From Bacteroidaceae bacterium (GTDB taxonomy: Bacteria; Bacteroidota; Bacteroidia; Bacteroidales; Bacteroidaceae): a stretch of 46,557 bases of DNA. A program made the position numbers and the translations under genes. Where the stretch lies: NCBI GenBank assembly GCA_024684455.1, contig JAIKWU010000042.1, positions 1 to 46,557 of the forward strand, read 5' to 3'. Below, one piece after another: positions 27,949-35,840 of the stretch; within the stretch, counting starts at the first letter, position 1, and the number at the start of each line of letters is the position of its first letter. A model generated the notes under the pieces. It ran no database searches, was not told the origin of the DNA, and saw only the letters and a program-made list of their open reading frames with translations.

Positions 27949-29307
27949 ATGAAACACATCTACAGATATGCAGCATTGGTACTGCTGACCTTCACGTCAG
28001 CCACAGCCTTTGCACAGGAAGAAGACCCTGTTTCGTCGCAGAAATTCTACATCTGCGAAGGCTATGACGATGAAGACTACAACCTGGAGAAGCACGATGA
28101 GATGATCTTTTCGGCTGACGGAAAGACGCTCACCATCGGCAAGGACGTTTTTAACATCGACGAGATAGACTCCATCACGTTCACAAAGCCCAAGTTTCCC
28201 TGCATCGACATCCATTGGGACGGTGCTTCCGCCACGGTAACGATCGACCCCTCCATCACGGGCGTTACTTATACGACATCGGGAGGCCACGTGTATGTCA
28301 CCTGCAAGAATACTACGAAGGAGTTGCTGTATGTACTTTCAGGCAGTTCCAGCAACGGTTCGTTCACGCTGACCAGCGGCTATAAGACACGCATCAACCT
28401 CGACGGAGTGAGCCTCACCTCCTCCATCGGCCCTGCGATGAACATCGATTGCGGCAAGCGTGTGGAAGTGAAATTGATGAAGAACACCGTCAACACCCTT
28501 ACAGACTTCAAGGCACCGTCCGAGGATCACCACAAGGCCACGTTCAACTGCGAGGGACATGTCGAAATCAAGGGACACGGCACGCTCAACGTAACGGGAC
28601 TCACCAAACACGCCATCAGAGTGGAAGAGTACCTGAAAATCAAGCAATCTACTGGCACTATCAACATTTTGGGTGCCGTAAGCGATGGTATCCACTGCGG
28701 CGACGGTGTCAACACAAAAGTCGAGCAGGATGCCGACCCTGAAGACAACTACTTCATTATGAACGGCAGCGACTCCACCGTCATCAACATTGCCAACTGC
28801 GGGGCCGACTGCATCGACAGCAACGACTTCGGCTCGATGTTCATCAACGGCGGCATCATCAACATGGATGTGAGCCAAATCGACGGCAACGGCCTCAAGT
28901 GCGACTCCATCATCTACATGACAGGCGGCAAGATTGTCGCCAACGTGACAGGTATGGTCAGCAATGGCATTCGTTCAGCCTACGACATGTACCTTGAAGG
29001 CGGCACTATCGAATGCAACATCAGCGGGAACGGCTCCAAAGGCATTCGCGGACGCCGTCTCACGGCTGCGACCAGCACCGTTCTGCGTGGCGGTTACCTC
29101 CATTTCGACGGTACGAACGTGAAGATGACGGTGAGCGGAGGCACCTATACGGTTGACAATTCCAACTGTCAGGGCATCCGTTCAGAGTATTTCCTCTACC
29201 AGTCGGCCGGCGACATCGACATTACGGTGACGAATCCCGATGCCTCTGCCATCTATGCCAAGTCAGACAAGTGGGACGGAGTGAGCGGCACACGTCACAT
29301 TCACTGA
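27949..29307 (+). CDS. Secreted beta-helix protein, Cthe_2159/DUF4353 type
   Basis: A 452-residue protein with a signal peptide (1-22, cut near AFA) and a short ITF-type beta module (about 45-82). A long parallel beta-helix then runs from about residue 85 to the end, with Gly/Asn/Asp-rich turns such as GHGTLNVTGLTKHAIRVE, SDGIHCGDGVN, NCGADCIDSNDFG and SNGIRSAYDMYLEGGTIE. These rungs match the Cthe_2159-like carbohydrate-binding family, whose founder binds acidic polysaccharide. It is last in the VTC operon and followed by a strong terminator. It probably acts outside the cell or at its surface. Confidence 0.75.
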   Translation: MKHIYRYAALVLLTFTSATAFAQEEDPVSSQKFYICEGYDDEDYNLEKHDEMIFSADGKTLTIGKDVFNIDEIDSITFTKPKFPCIDIHWDGASATVTIDPSITGVTYTTSGGHVYVTCKNTTKELLYVLSGSSSNGSFTLTSGYKTRINLDGVSLTSSIGPAMNIDCGKRVEVKLMKNTVNTLTDFKAPSEDHHKATFNCEGHVEIKGHGTLNVTGLTKHAIRVEEYLKIKQSTGTINILGAVSDGIHCGDGVNTKVEQDADPEDNYFIMNGSDSTVINIANCGADCIDSNDFGSMFINGGIINMDVSQIDGNGLKCDSIIYMTGGKIVANVTGMVSNGIRSAYDMYLEGGTIECNISGNGSKGIRGRRLTAATSTVLRGGYLHFDGTNVKMTVSGGTYTVDNSNCQGIRSEYFLYQSAGDIDITVTNPDASAIYAKSDKWDGVSGTRHIH

Positions 29308-29319
29308 TACAATCCCTAC

Positions 29320-29356
29320 GAGCGCCCGAACGGACAGTCGGGCGCTCTTTCTTTTT
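29320..29356 (+). terminator. Rho-independent terminator of the VTC operon
   Basis: GAGCGCCCGA (29320-29329) pairs perfectly with TCGGGCGCTC (29338-29347) around an eight-base loop, followed by TTTCTTTTT. It lies 13 bases after the beta-helix gene. Confidence 0.9.
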
Positions 29357-29375
29357 ACTAACCACAAAAAACGAC

Positions 29376-30203
29376 ATGGAAAAACAGGCACAATACATCA
29401 GCAGCATTGAGATCAATGCACTGTGGAAGGGCGGTCGCCACATCAAGTGGTCGCTGCGGCCCGACGTCAACATCCTCAGCGGCATCAACGGCGTGGGAAA
29501 ATCGACCATCATCAACCACTCCGTACGCGGCCTGCACCTCATCGACAGCGGTGAACTCAAACCTGGCGAGATTGGCAACGGCATCACCATCACGCTTTCG
29601 CCTGCCGATGCCACCAGCATTCGCTACGACGTCATCCGCTCGTTCGACCGTCCTCTGCTCCACAGCGACCTGCTCGAGAAACTGGCAGACTCGCGGGTGA
29701 AGACCGAACTCGACTGGCAGGTATATAAACTTCAGAAGCGCTTTCTCGACTATCAGGTCAACATCGGCAACAGCATCATCGAACTGCTTACCTCGGGCGA
29801 CCCACAGGATGCCCTCAAGGCAGCCGAAGTCTCGCGCCCCAAAGCCATGTTCCAAGACATGGTGGACGAACTGTTCAGCGACACGAAGAAGACCATCGAC
29901 CGCCGTTCCAACGAGATTCAGTTCATCCAGAATGGCGAAGTCCTCACGCCCTACCAACTCTCTTCGGGCGAAAAACAGTTGCTCGTCATCCTGATGACCG
30001 TGTTGGTCGAGAACAATGAACCCTACACCTTGCTCATGGACGAGCCAGAAATCTCGCTCCACATCGAGTGGCAGCAGCAACTCATCCAACTAATCCGGCG
30101 TCTGAACCCCAACGTACAGATTATTCTCTCCACCCATTCGCCCGCGCTCATCATGGACGGTTGGGCTGATATCGTGACTGAAGTTGAGGAAATAACGGAA
30201 TAA
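29376..30203 (+). CDS. AAA/ABC-type ATPase paired with DUF4435
   Basis: A 275-residue ATPase of the SMC/ABC-like AAA_15/AAA_21 group: Walker A GINGVGKS (36-43), signature LSSGEK (195-200), Walker B LLMDEPE (219-225) and STHSP (252-256). It has no nuclease domain of its own. The start at 29376 was taken because the longer frame runs back through the terminator at 29320. The next gene is DUF4435, the ATPase-plus-TOPRIM arrangement of PARIS (AriA/AriB). This ATPase is short for AriA. No promoter is visible in the 29 bases after the terminator, so expression may rely on read-through or a weak site. Confidence 0.8.
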   Translation: MEKQAQYISSIEINALWKGGRHIKWSLRPDVNILSGINGVGKSTIINHSVRGLHLIDSGELKPGEIGNGITITLSPADATSIRYDVIRSFDRPLLHSDLLEKLADSRVKTELDWQVYKLQKRFLDYQVNIGNSIIELLTSGDPQDALKAAEVSRPKAMFQDMVDELFSDTKKTIDRRSNEIQFIQNGEVLTPYQLSSGEKQLLVILMTVLVENNEPYTLLMDEPEISLHIEWQQQLIQLIRRLNPNVQIILSTHSPALIMDGWADIVTEVEEITE

Positions 30204-30252
30204 AGTACAAAGAACCAAGTACAAAGTACTATTTCCTATATACAAAGTGCTC
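30204..30252 (+). repeat. Short direct repeats between the ATPase and DUF4435 genes
   Basis: GTACAAAG or a close variant recurs three to four times in 45 bases (agtacaaagaacc, aagtacaaagtac, atacaaagtgc). It fills the gap between the two genes. It could be a regulatory site or simple-sequence expansion. Confidence 0.4.
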
Positions 30253-30257
30253 AGCCC

Positions 30258-31283
30258 ATGAGCAAGCGCCTAACCAATAACATCAATTCGCACTACCTCG
30301 ACGCCGCCAACTCCCTGCGTCCTGGAGGCAAGAAGAAGAAGCGCATCATCGCCTATGTCGAAAGTTACGACGACATCTTCTTCTGGCGAAGTGTGCTCAG
30401 TGAGTTCGAGAACGACGAGCGCGAGTTTCAGGTCATGCTCCCATCGCGTACCGACCTGTCACGCGGCAAGAAGCAGGCCATGACCAACTTTCTGGGCGAG
30501 GGTCTCGGGCGCAGCATGATTGCCTGTGTCGATGCCGACTACGACTGGCTGATGCAGGGACACACAGCCTATTCGCGCGACATGCTGAACAACCCCTACA
30601 TCTTCCACACCTACGTCTATGCCATCGAGAACTACCAGTGCTACGCCCCGTCGCTCCACAATGTCTGTGTGATGGCCACGCTCAACGACCGTCCCGTCTT
30701 CGACTTTGAAGCCTACCTCCGCCGCTATAGCCAGATTGTCTATGACCTCTTCGTCTGGAGCGTATGGCTCTACCGACGGCAGATGTACCGCGACTTCCCG
30801 CTGAACACCTTCTGCAACTTCGTCAGCGTCAACAAACTCAATCTTTTCAATCCCGGCACGGCCCTCGAAGAACTGCGCCGCACCGTCAACCGAAAGATGG
30901 CATGGATGCAGCACCGCTACCCCAAGGCGAAAGAGAGTTTCCGCCCACTGAAAGACGAACTCATGGCAATGGGGGTGCGGCCCGACAACGTCTATCTCTT
31001 CGTCCAGGGACACCACATCATGGAGAACGTCGTCATGGCTGTCATCGACCCCGCCTGTACCCTCCTGCGCCGCGAACGCGAGAAGGAAATCAAACGGCTC
31101 GCACAGGGACGCAAACAGCAGCTGGACAACGAACTGGCCAGTTATCAGCACAGCCAGATGCCCATCCTGCAATGCCTGCGCCGCAACACGCAGTTCAAGG
31201 ACTCCGAGCCTTACCAGTGGCTCCGTGCCGACCTCCGTCGCTTTCTCGGCATCGACGAAGCCACAGAGTCGGCTCCATTCTGA
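30258..31283 (+). CDS. DUF4435 protein, TOPRIM-like
   Basis: A 341-residue protein. Residues 30-130 show the acidic pattern expected of a TOPRIM-like fold: E35 in AYVESYDDIFFW, D92/D94/D96 in CVDADYDW, and E124 in YVYAIENYQCY. The basic stretch GKKKKRI precedes the first strand. The C-terminal half is helical and charged (LRREREKEIKRLAQG), consistent with coiled coil. In PARIS the DUF4435 subunit AriB is the effector nuclease released by the ATPase. Here the ATPase gene lies 54 bases upstream. Function is inferred from that pairing. Confidence 0.78.
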   Translation: MSKRLTNNINSHYLDAANSLRPGGKKKKRIIAYVESYDDIFFWRSVLSEFENDEREFQVMLPSRTDLSRGKKQAMTNFLGEGLGRSMIACVDADYDWLMQGHTAYSRDMLNNPYIFHTYVYAIENYQCYAPSLHNVCVMATLNDRPVFDFEAYLRRYSQIVYDLFVWSVWLYRRQMYRDFPLNTFCNFVSVNKLNLFNPGTALEELRRTVNRKMAWMQHRYPKAKESFRPLKDELMAMGVRPDNVYLFVQGHHIMENVVMAVIDPACTLLRREREKEIKRLAQGRKQQLDNELASYQHSQMPILQCLRRNTQFKDSEPYQWLRADLRRFLGIDEATESAPF

Positions 31284-31299
31284 CCCACCTTTTTGATAA

Positions 31300-31381
31300 C
31301 GCCAAGTGCTTGGCGTGATGTCTCCAAGTGCTTAGCGTACGAACGCCAAGTGCTTAGCGTGTTTTTTCCAAGTACTTGGCG
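31300..31381. repeat. Hairpin array 2: second copy of array 1
   Basis: Palindromic units begin at 31302, 31324, 31346 and 31368, the same exact 22-bp period as array 1. CCAAGTGCTTGGCG is the first core and CCAAGTACTTGGCG the last. Linkers atgtct, cgaacg and tttttt match those of array 1 position by position. It lies between the DUF4435 gene and the argS promoter. Confidence 0.85.
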
Positions 31382-31441
31382 ACGGCAGCAGGGTGGAGAT
31401 TGTTTTTCGGTCTGCTGCTTTCTGTTTTCAAGAAAAATGCG

Positions 31442-31449
31442 TACCTTTG
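31442..31449 (+). promoter_or_regulatory. -7 box of argS
   Basis: TACCTTTG, 52 bases before the argS start. The upstream element is weak (TTTC rather than TTTG near 31419). Hairpin array 2 ends 60 bases upstream. Confidence 0.55.
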
Positions 31450-31501
31450 CACACACAAAGGTAAAAGGATTATTTTTCAATCTAATTTTGACGAAGCAAC
31501 G

Positions 31502-33322
31502 ATGACTATTGAACAGAAAATAACACAGGCTGTGACCGCCGGCGTGAAGTCGCTCTATGGAGCCGACGTCGATGCCGCACAGATACAGTTGCAGAAGACG
31601 AGGAGCGAGTTTGAGGGACACCTGACCGTGGTCGTGTTCCCCTTCGTGAAGATGGCACGGAAGGCCCCCGAGGCCTGCGCCGACGAACTGGGCCGTTACC
31701 TCCAGACGGAAGCCGCCGACGTGGTGTGCGGCTACAACGTGGTGAAGGGATTCCTAAACCTTGTCGTCAGCCCAGCCGCCTGGGTGGCCCTGCTCGGCGA
31801 GATTGCCAGCGACCCTCAGTTCGGTTTCACGGAAGCCACGGCCAAGAGCCCGCTGGTGATGATTGAGTACTCGTCGCCTAATACGAACAAGCCGCTGCAC
31901 CTCGGACACGTGCGCAACAACCTGCTGGGCTCCGCCCTGGCACGCATCCTGGAGGCCAACGGCAACCGTGTCGTCAAGACCAACATCGTCAACGACCGTG
32001 GCATCCACATTTGCAAGTCGATGCTCGCATGGCTCAAGTGGGGCAACGGCATGACACCCGAGACGAGCGGCAAGAAAGGCGACCACCTCATCGGCGACTT
32101 CTACGTGCTCTTCGACAAGCACTACCGCGAGGAATGCAAGGCTCTGGCTGCACAATACGTCAAAGACGGCATGTCGGAAGACGATGCGCAGGAAAAAGCC
32201 AAGCAGGAGGCACCGCTCATCAAGGAGGCGCACGACATGCTCGTGCGCTGGGAACACAACGACACCGAAGTGCGTCGCCTCTGGAAGATGATGAACGACT
32301 GGGTGTATGCCGGATTCGACGAGACCTATCGGATGATGGGCGTGTCGTTCGACAAAATCTACTACGAGTCGGACACCTACCTGGAAGGTAAGGAAAAAGT
32401 GCTCGAAGGACTGCAAAAGGGCCTGTTCTACCGCCGCGACGACGGCTCAGTGTGGGCCGACCTCACAGGCGACGGACTGGACGAGAAACTGCTGCTTCGC
32501 AGCGACGGCACGTCAGTCTATATGACACAGGACATCGGCACCGCCAAACTCCGCTACGAAGACTACCCCATCGACAAGATGATCTATGTGGTGGGCAACG
32601 AGCAAAACTACCATTTCCAAGTGCTCAGCATCCTGCTCGACAAACTCGGCTTCGAATGGGGCAAGAGCCTCGTACACTTCTCCTACGGCATGGTAGAACT
32701 GCCCAACGGCAAGATGAAGTCGCGCGAAGGCACCGTGGTCGATGCCGACGACCTCATGGCAACGATGATCGACGATGCCTACAACGTGTCGAAGGAATAC
32801 ACCAAGAAGATTCAACTGACAGACGACGAAGCACACGAAGTGGCCCGCAAGGTAGGACTCGGCGCCCTGAAATACTTCATCCTCAAGGTCGATGCACGCA
32901 AGAACATGCTCTTCAACCCAGAGGAAAGCATCGACTTCAACGGCAACACAGGTCCCTTCATACAATACACCTATGCACGCATCGCATCCATCCTGCGCAA
33001 GGCACAGGAGACCGGCGTCGCAGGCACATCAGAATTGTCAGGCCTGAATGGCATTTCCGAAAAGGAAATAGAACTCATCCAAAAACTCAACGGATTCCGT
33101 GCCGCCGTGCGCCAGGCAGGGCAGGACTACAGCCCGAGCGGCATTGCCAACTACTGCTATGAACTGACCAAGCAGTACAACCAGTTCTACCACGACTACA
33201 GCATACTGGGCGAACAGGACGAGCACAAGCGACAGTTCCGCCTGATGCTCTCCGAAGCCGTCTCCAAAGTGCTGCGTCTGGGCATGGGCCTGTTAGGAAT
33301 CGAAATGCCAGAGAGAATGTGA
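31502..33322 (+). CDS. argS: Arginyl-tRNA synthetase
   Basis: A 606-residue class I synthetase that charges tRNA-Arg. The N-terminal Add1 domain covers about 1-110. The HIGH motif is HLGH at 133-136 within SSPNTNKPLHLGHVRNN. The second signature is GKMKSREG at about 400, standing in for KMSKS. The C-terminal DALR anticodon-binding domain covers about 470-606 and ends GLLGIEMPERM. The start at 31502 (MTIEQK) matches the family and lies downstream of the -7 box; the longer frame begins inside hairpin array 2. Confidence 0.97.
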   Translation: MTIEQKITQAVTAGVKSLYGADVDAAQIQLQKTRSEFEGHLTVVVFPFVKMARKAPEACADELGRYLQTEAADVVCGYNVVKGFLNLVVSPAAWVALLGEIASDPQFGFTEATAKSPLVMIEYSSPNTNKPLHLGHVRNNLLGSALARILEANGNRVVKTNIVNDRGIHICKSMLAWLKWGNGMTPETSGKKGDHLIGDFYVLFDKHYREECKALAAQYVKDGMSEDDAQEKAKQEAPLIKEAHDMLVRWEHNDTEVRRLWKMMNDWVYAGFDETYRMMGVSFDKIYYESDTYLEGKEKVLEGLQKGLFYRRDDGSVWADLTGDGLDEKLLLRSDGTSVYMTQDIGTAKLRYEDYPIDKMIYVVGNEQNYHFQVLSILLDKLGFEWGKSLVHFSYGMVELPNGKMKSREGTVVDADDLMATMIDDAYNVSKEYTKKIQLTDDEAHEVARKVGLGALKYFILKVDARKNMLFNPEESIDFNGNTGPFIQYTYARIASILRKAQETGVAGTSELSGLNGISEKEIELIQKLNGFRAAVRQAGQDYSPSGIANYCYELTKQYNQFYHDYSILGEQDEHKRQFRLMLSEAVSKVLRLGMGLLGIEMPERM

Positions 33323-33327
33323 TGGTG

Positions 33328-33365
33328 GACCCTCCCCCCTGCCCCTCCCTTGTAGGGCGGGGAGT
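33328..33365 (-). repeat. GC-rich palindromic repeat, copy B
   Basis: It lies just after the argS stop. Its first 24 bases on the minus strand (33365 down to 33342) are an exact inverted match to 33452-33475 in copy C, 86 bases away. The two could form a long hairpin across the start of the RNase H gene. Confidence 0.8.
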
Positions 33366-33415
33366 GGTTTCTATTACATCATTTTATCTAATTTTCATCA
33401 TCTCTGTATTTGAAT

Positions 33416-33880
33416 ATGAACACCGGTAACGACACACAGGGAAAGGCATCTACTCCCCGCCCTACAAGGGAGGGGAAAGGAGGAGGGTCTGCTCTTTGTG
33501 TCGATGCTGCGTGCAGCGGCAACCCTGGTCCCATGGAGTACCGTGGCGTCCACATGCCTTCAGGCCGTCAGATATTCCATTTCGGACCTGTGCAGGGCAC
33601 GAACAACATCGGAGAGTTCCTCGCCATTGTCCATGCACTGGCGCTGTTGAAGCAGCGTGGCGCGACTATACCCGTCTATAGCGACAGCCGTACGGCTCAG
33701 ATATGGGTGCAGAAGCGCAAGTGCAAAACCACGCTACAGCGCAACGAGCAGACCGAGCCGCTCTTCGCCATCATCGCCCGTGCAGAACGCTGGCTGATGA
33801 ACAATCCCGACCACAACCCCGTCCTGAAGTGGGACACTGACCACTGGGGCGAAATCCCCGCAGACTTCGGACGTAAATGA
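33416..33880 (+). CDS. RNase H-like protein with a repeat-derived N-terminus
   Basis: A 154-residue RNase H fold protein. The carboxylates are placed as in RNase HI: D30 in CVDAACSGNPG, E67 in TNNIGEFLA, D90 in VYSDSRTA and an acidic C-terminus (D140, D142, D150) in LKWDTDHWGEIPADFG. It would cut RNA in RNA-DNA hybrids. The start at 33416 is the ATG; a TTG six bases earlier is less likely. Residues 12-25 (STPRPTREGKGGGS) are encoded by GC-rich repeat copy C, so the true ancestral start may have been closer to the RNase H domain. Because so few residues come before the first strand, the nuclease core is probably unaffected. Confidence 0.85.
   Translation: MNTGNDTQGKASTPRPTREGKGGGSALCVDAACSGNPGPMEYRGVHMPSGRQIFHFGPVQGTNNIGEFLAIVHALALLKQRGATIPVYSDSRTAQIWVQKRKCKTTLQRNEQTEPLFAIIARAERWLMNNPDHNPVLKWDTDHWGEIPADFGRK
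33452..33490 (+). repeat. GC-rich palindromic repeat, copy C, inside the RNase H gene
   Basis: It begins ACTCCCCGCCCTACAAGGGA and ends with a GGAGGAGGGTCT tail. The tail closely matches copy E in the lipoprotein gene at 43234 (GGAGGTGGGTCT), and in both the following codon gives Ser-Ala. It is read in frame as Thr-Pro-Arg-Pro-Thr-Arg-Glu-Gly-Lys-Gly-Gly-Gly. Confidence 0.8.
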
Positions 33881-33908
33881 AGAACGAAGCATGAGCATCG
33901 TTCGCTAA

Positions 33909-33926
33909 CCCCGCCTTGCAAGGAGG
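33909..33926 (+). repeat. Degenerate GC-rich repeat, copy D
   Basis: CCCCGCCTTGCAAGGAGG, a shortened palindrome resembling the core of copies B and C. It lies between the RNase H gene and the ABC exporter. Confidence 0.45.
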
Positions 33927-33942
33927 ATAAAAACGTAGTTTA

Positions 33943-35781
33943 ATGAAAGAGTTTTTCCGCATCATGGGCGGCTACTTCTCGCCCTACAAAGGCTATGTCG
34001 TTGCAACGTTCGTGTTCAACGTCCTTACAGCCCTGTTCAACGTATTCTCGTTCGTACTGCTCGTGCCCATCCTGAACATACTCTTCCAGATTGACCAAAG
34101 CCACTACGAATTTATACCCTGGAGCCAGGCCGACTTCAACACCATCAAGGATGTGGCGTTCAACAATCTCTATTACTTTTCGCAGCAACTCATTGCCGAC
34201 CACGGTCCAGCCACGACGATGCTGCTGCTTGGCATCGGACTGTCGGTGATGACCCTGCTGAAAACAGGCACCTACTTCGCCGGCTCAGCCACCCTCATGC
34301 CCATCCGCACAGGCATCGTGCGTGACATCCGTGCCACACTCTACCGCAAGGTGCTCGCACTCCCACTCTCCTTCTTCTCCGAAGAAAGAAAAGGCGACAT
34401 CCTGGCACGTGTCTCCACCGACGTCAACGAAGTTGATTCGTCCGTCGGTTCTTCGCTCGACATGGTCATTAAGAACCCAATCTTCCTGCTCGTCTATATC
34501 GGCACACTCATCTACTTGAGTTGGGAACTCACTCTGTTCACCCTCGTCGTCGTGCCCATCATGGCGTTCGGCATCGGACGGCTCGGCAAGACGCTCAAGC
34601 GCGACTCACTCTATGCCCAGTCGAAATGGAGCGACGGCCTGAGCCAGTTTGAGGAAACGCTCGGCGGACTTCGCATCATCAAGGCATTCATCGCAGAGCG
34701 TAAGATGGAACTACGCTTCGTCGCTGTCAACGACGAATACCGCAAGGCATCCATGCACGTAGCCATCCGCCAGAGTGCAGCCCACCCCGTCAGCGAGTTC
34801 CTCGGCACCTGCATGATTGTCATCGTGCTCTGGTTTGGCGGCTACCTCATCTTCTCCGGCAACTCCCCCATCGACGCCCCCAAGTTCATCTACTACCTCG
34901 TCATCCTCTACACCTCGCTCCAGCCGCTGAAAGACCTTTCGAAAGCCGGCTACAGCATCCAGAAAGGCATGGCGTCGATGGAACGCATCAACAAAATCCT
35001 AAAAGCCGAGAACCACATCACCGAACGCCCCGATGCCGTTGAAATTCAAGGACTTGAACGCGACATCGAACTGCGTCACGTCAATTTCTCCTACACCGGA
35101 CAACGCGAGATACTCCACGACATCAACCTTCGCGTCGAAAAAGGCAAGACCATCGCACTCGTCGGGCAGTCGGGTTCGGGCAAATCCACCCTTGTCGATC
35201 TCATTCCGCGTTACCACGACATCGCCGACGGCGAAATTCTCATTGACGGAAAGAACGTCAAGAGCCTGCGCATCAAGTCGTTGCGCGGACTCATCGGCAA
35301 CGTCAACCAAGAGGCCATCCTCTTCAACGACACCGTCTTCAACAACATCGCCTTCGGCGTCGAACACGCCACACAGGAACAAGTCGAACAGGCTGCACGC
35401 ATCGCCAACGCCCACGACTTCATCATGGAAATGGAAGACGGCTACCAAACCCGCGTCGGCGACCGCGGAGGCCGTCTGAGTGGAGGCCAACGACAGCGCA
35501 TCAGCATCGCACGTGCCATCCTCAAAAACCCACCCATCCTCATCCTCGACGAAGCCACGTCGGCACTCGACACAGAATCCGAAAAACTCGTTCAGGACGC
35601 ATTAGAACGCCTCATGAAGTCGCGCACCACCATCGCCATCGCCCACCGCCTCTCGACCATCAAGAACGCCGACGAAATCTATGTCCTCCACGAAGGCCGC
35701 ATCGTCGAGCAAGGCACACATGACGAACTCATCGCCCTCGGCGGTTACTACAAACGTCTCAACGACATGCAGGCGCTCTGA
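33943..35781 (+). CDS. ABC exporter, MsbA/lipid-exporter type
   Basis: A 612-residue half-transporter with an N-terminal six-helix membrane domain (about residues 15-330) fused to one ATPase domain (about 365-612). The latter has Walker A GQSGSGKST, signature LSGGQRQR, Walker B ILILDEATSALD and the switch IAHRLSTI. It would work as a homodimer in the inner membrane, exporting lipid or another amphipathic substrate. The exact substrate cannot be read from the sequence. It lies 62 bases after the RNase H gene on the same strand. Confidence 0.88.
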   Translation: MKEFFRIMGGYFSPYKGYVVATFVFNVLTALFNVFSFVLLVPILNILFQIDQSHYEFIPWSQADFNTIKDVAFNNLYYFSQQLIADHGPATTMLLLGIGLSVMTLLKTGTYFAGSATLMPIRTGIVRDIRATLYRKVLALPLSFFSEERKGDILARVSTDVNEVDSSVGSSLDMVIKNPIFLLVYIGTLIYLSWELTLFTLVVVPIMAFGIGRLGKTLKRDSLYAQSKWSDGLSQFEETLGGLRIIKAFIAERKMELRFVAVNDEYRKASMHVAIRQSAAHPVSEFLGTCMIVIVLWFGGYLIFSGNSPIDAPKFIYYLVILYTSLQPLKDLSKAGYSIQKGMASMERINKILKAENHITERPDAVEIQGLERDIELRHVNFSYTGQREILHDINLRVEKGKTIALVGQSGSGKSTLVDLIPRYHDIADGEILIDGKNVKSLRIKSLRGLIGNVNQEAILFNDTVFNNIAFGVEHATQEQVEQAARIANAHDFIMEMEDGYQTRVGDRGGRLSGGQRQRISIARAILKNPPILILDEATSALDTESEKLVQDALERLMKSRTTIAIAHRLSTIKNADEIYVLHEGRIVEQGTHDELIALGGYYKRLNDMQAL

Positions 35782-35840
35782 CCTTACCCTCCATCACAGA
35801 ATCACGCCCACGACTAATGCTAATCATTAAAAGTATAATT

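Noticed and set aside
29376..31283. Calling the ATPase-DUF4435 pair a confirmed PARIS system
   Set aside because: The ATPase is clearly shorter than known AriA and the locus is not in a phage or satellite context, so only a relationship is claimed.
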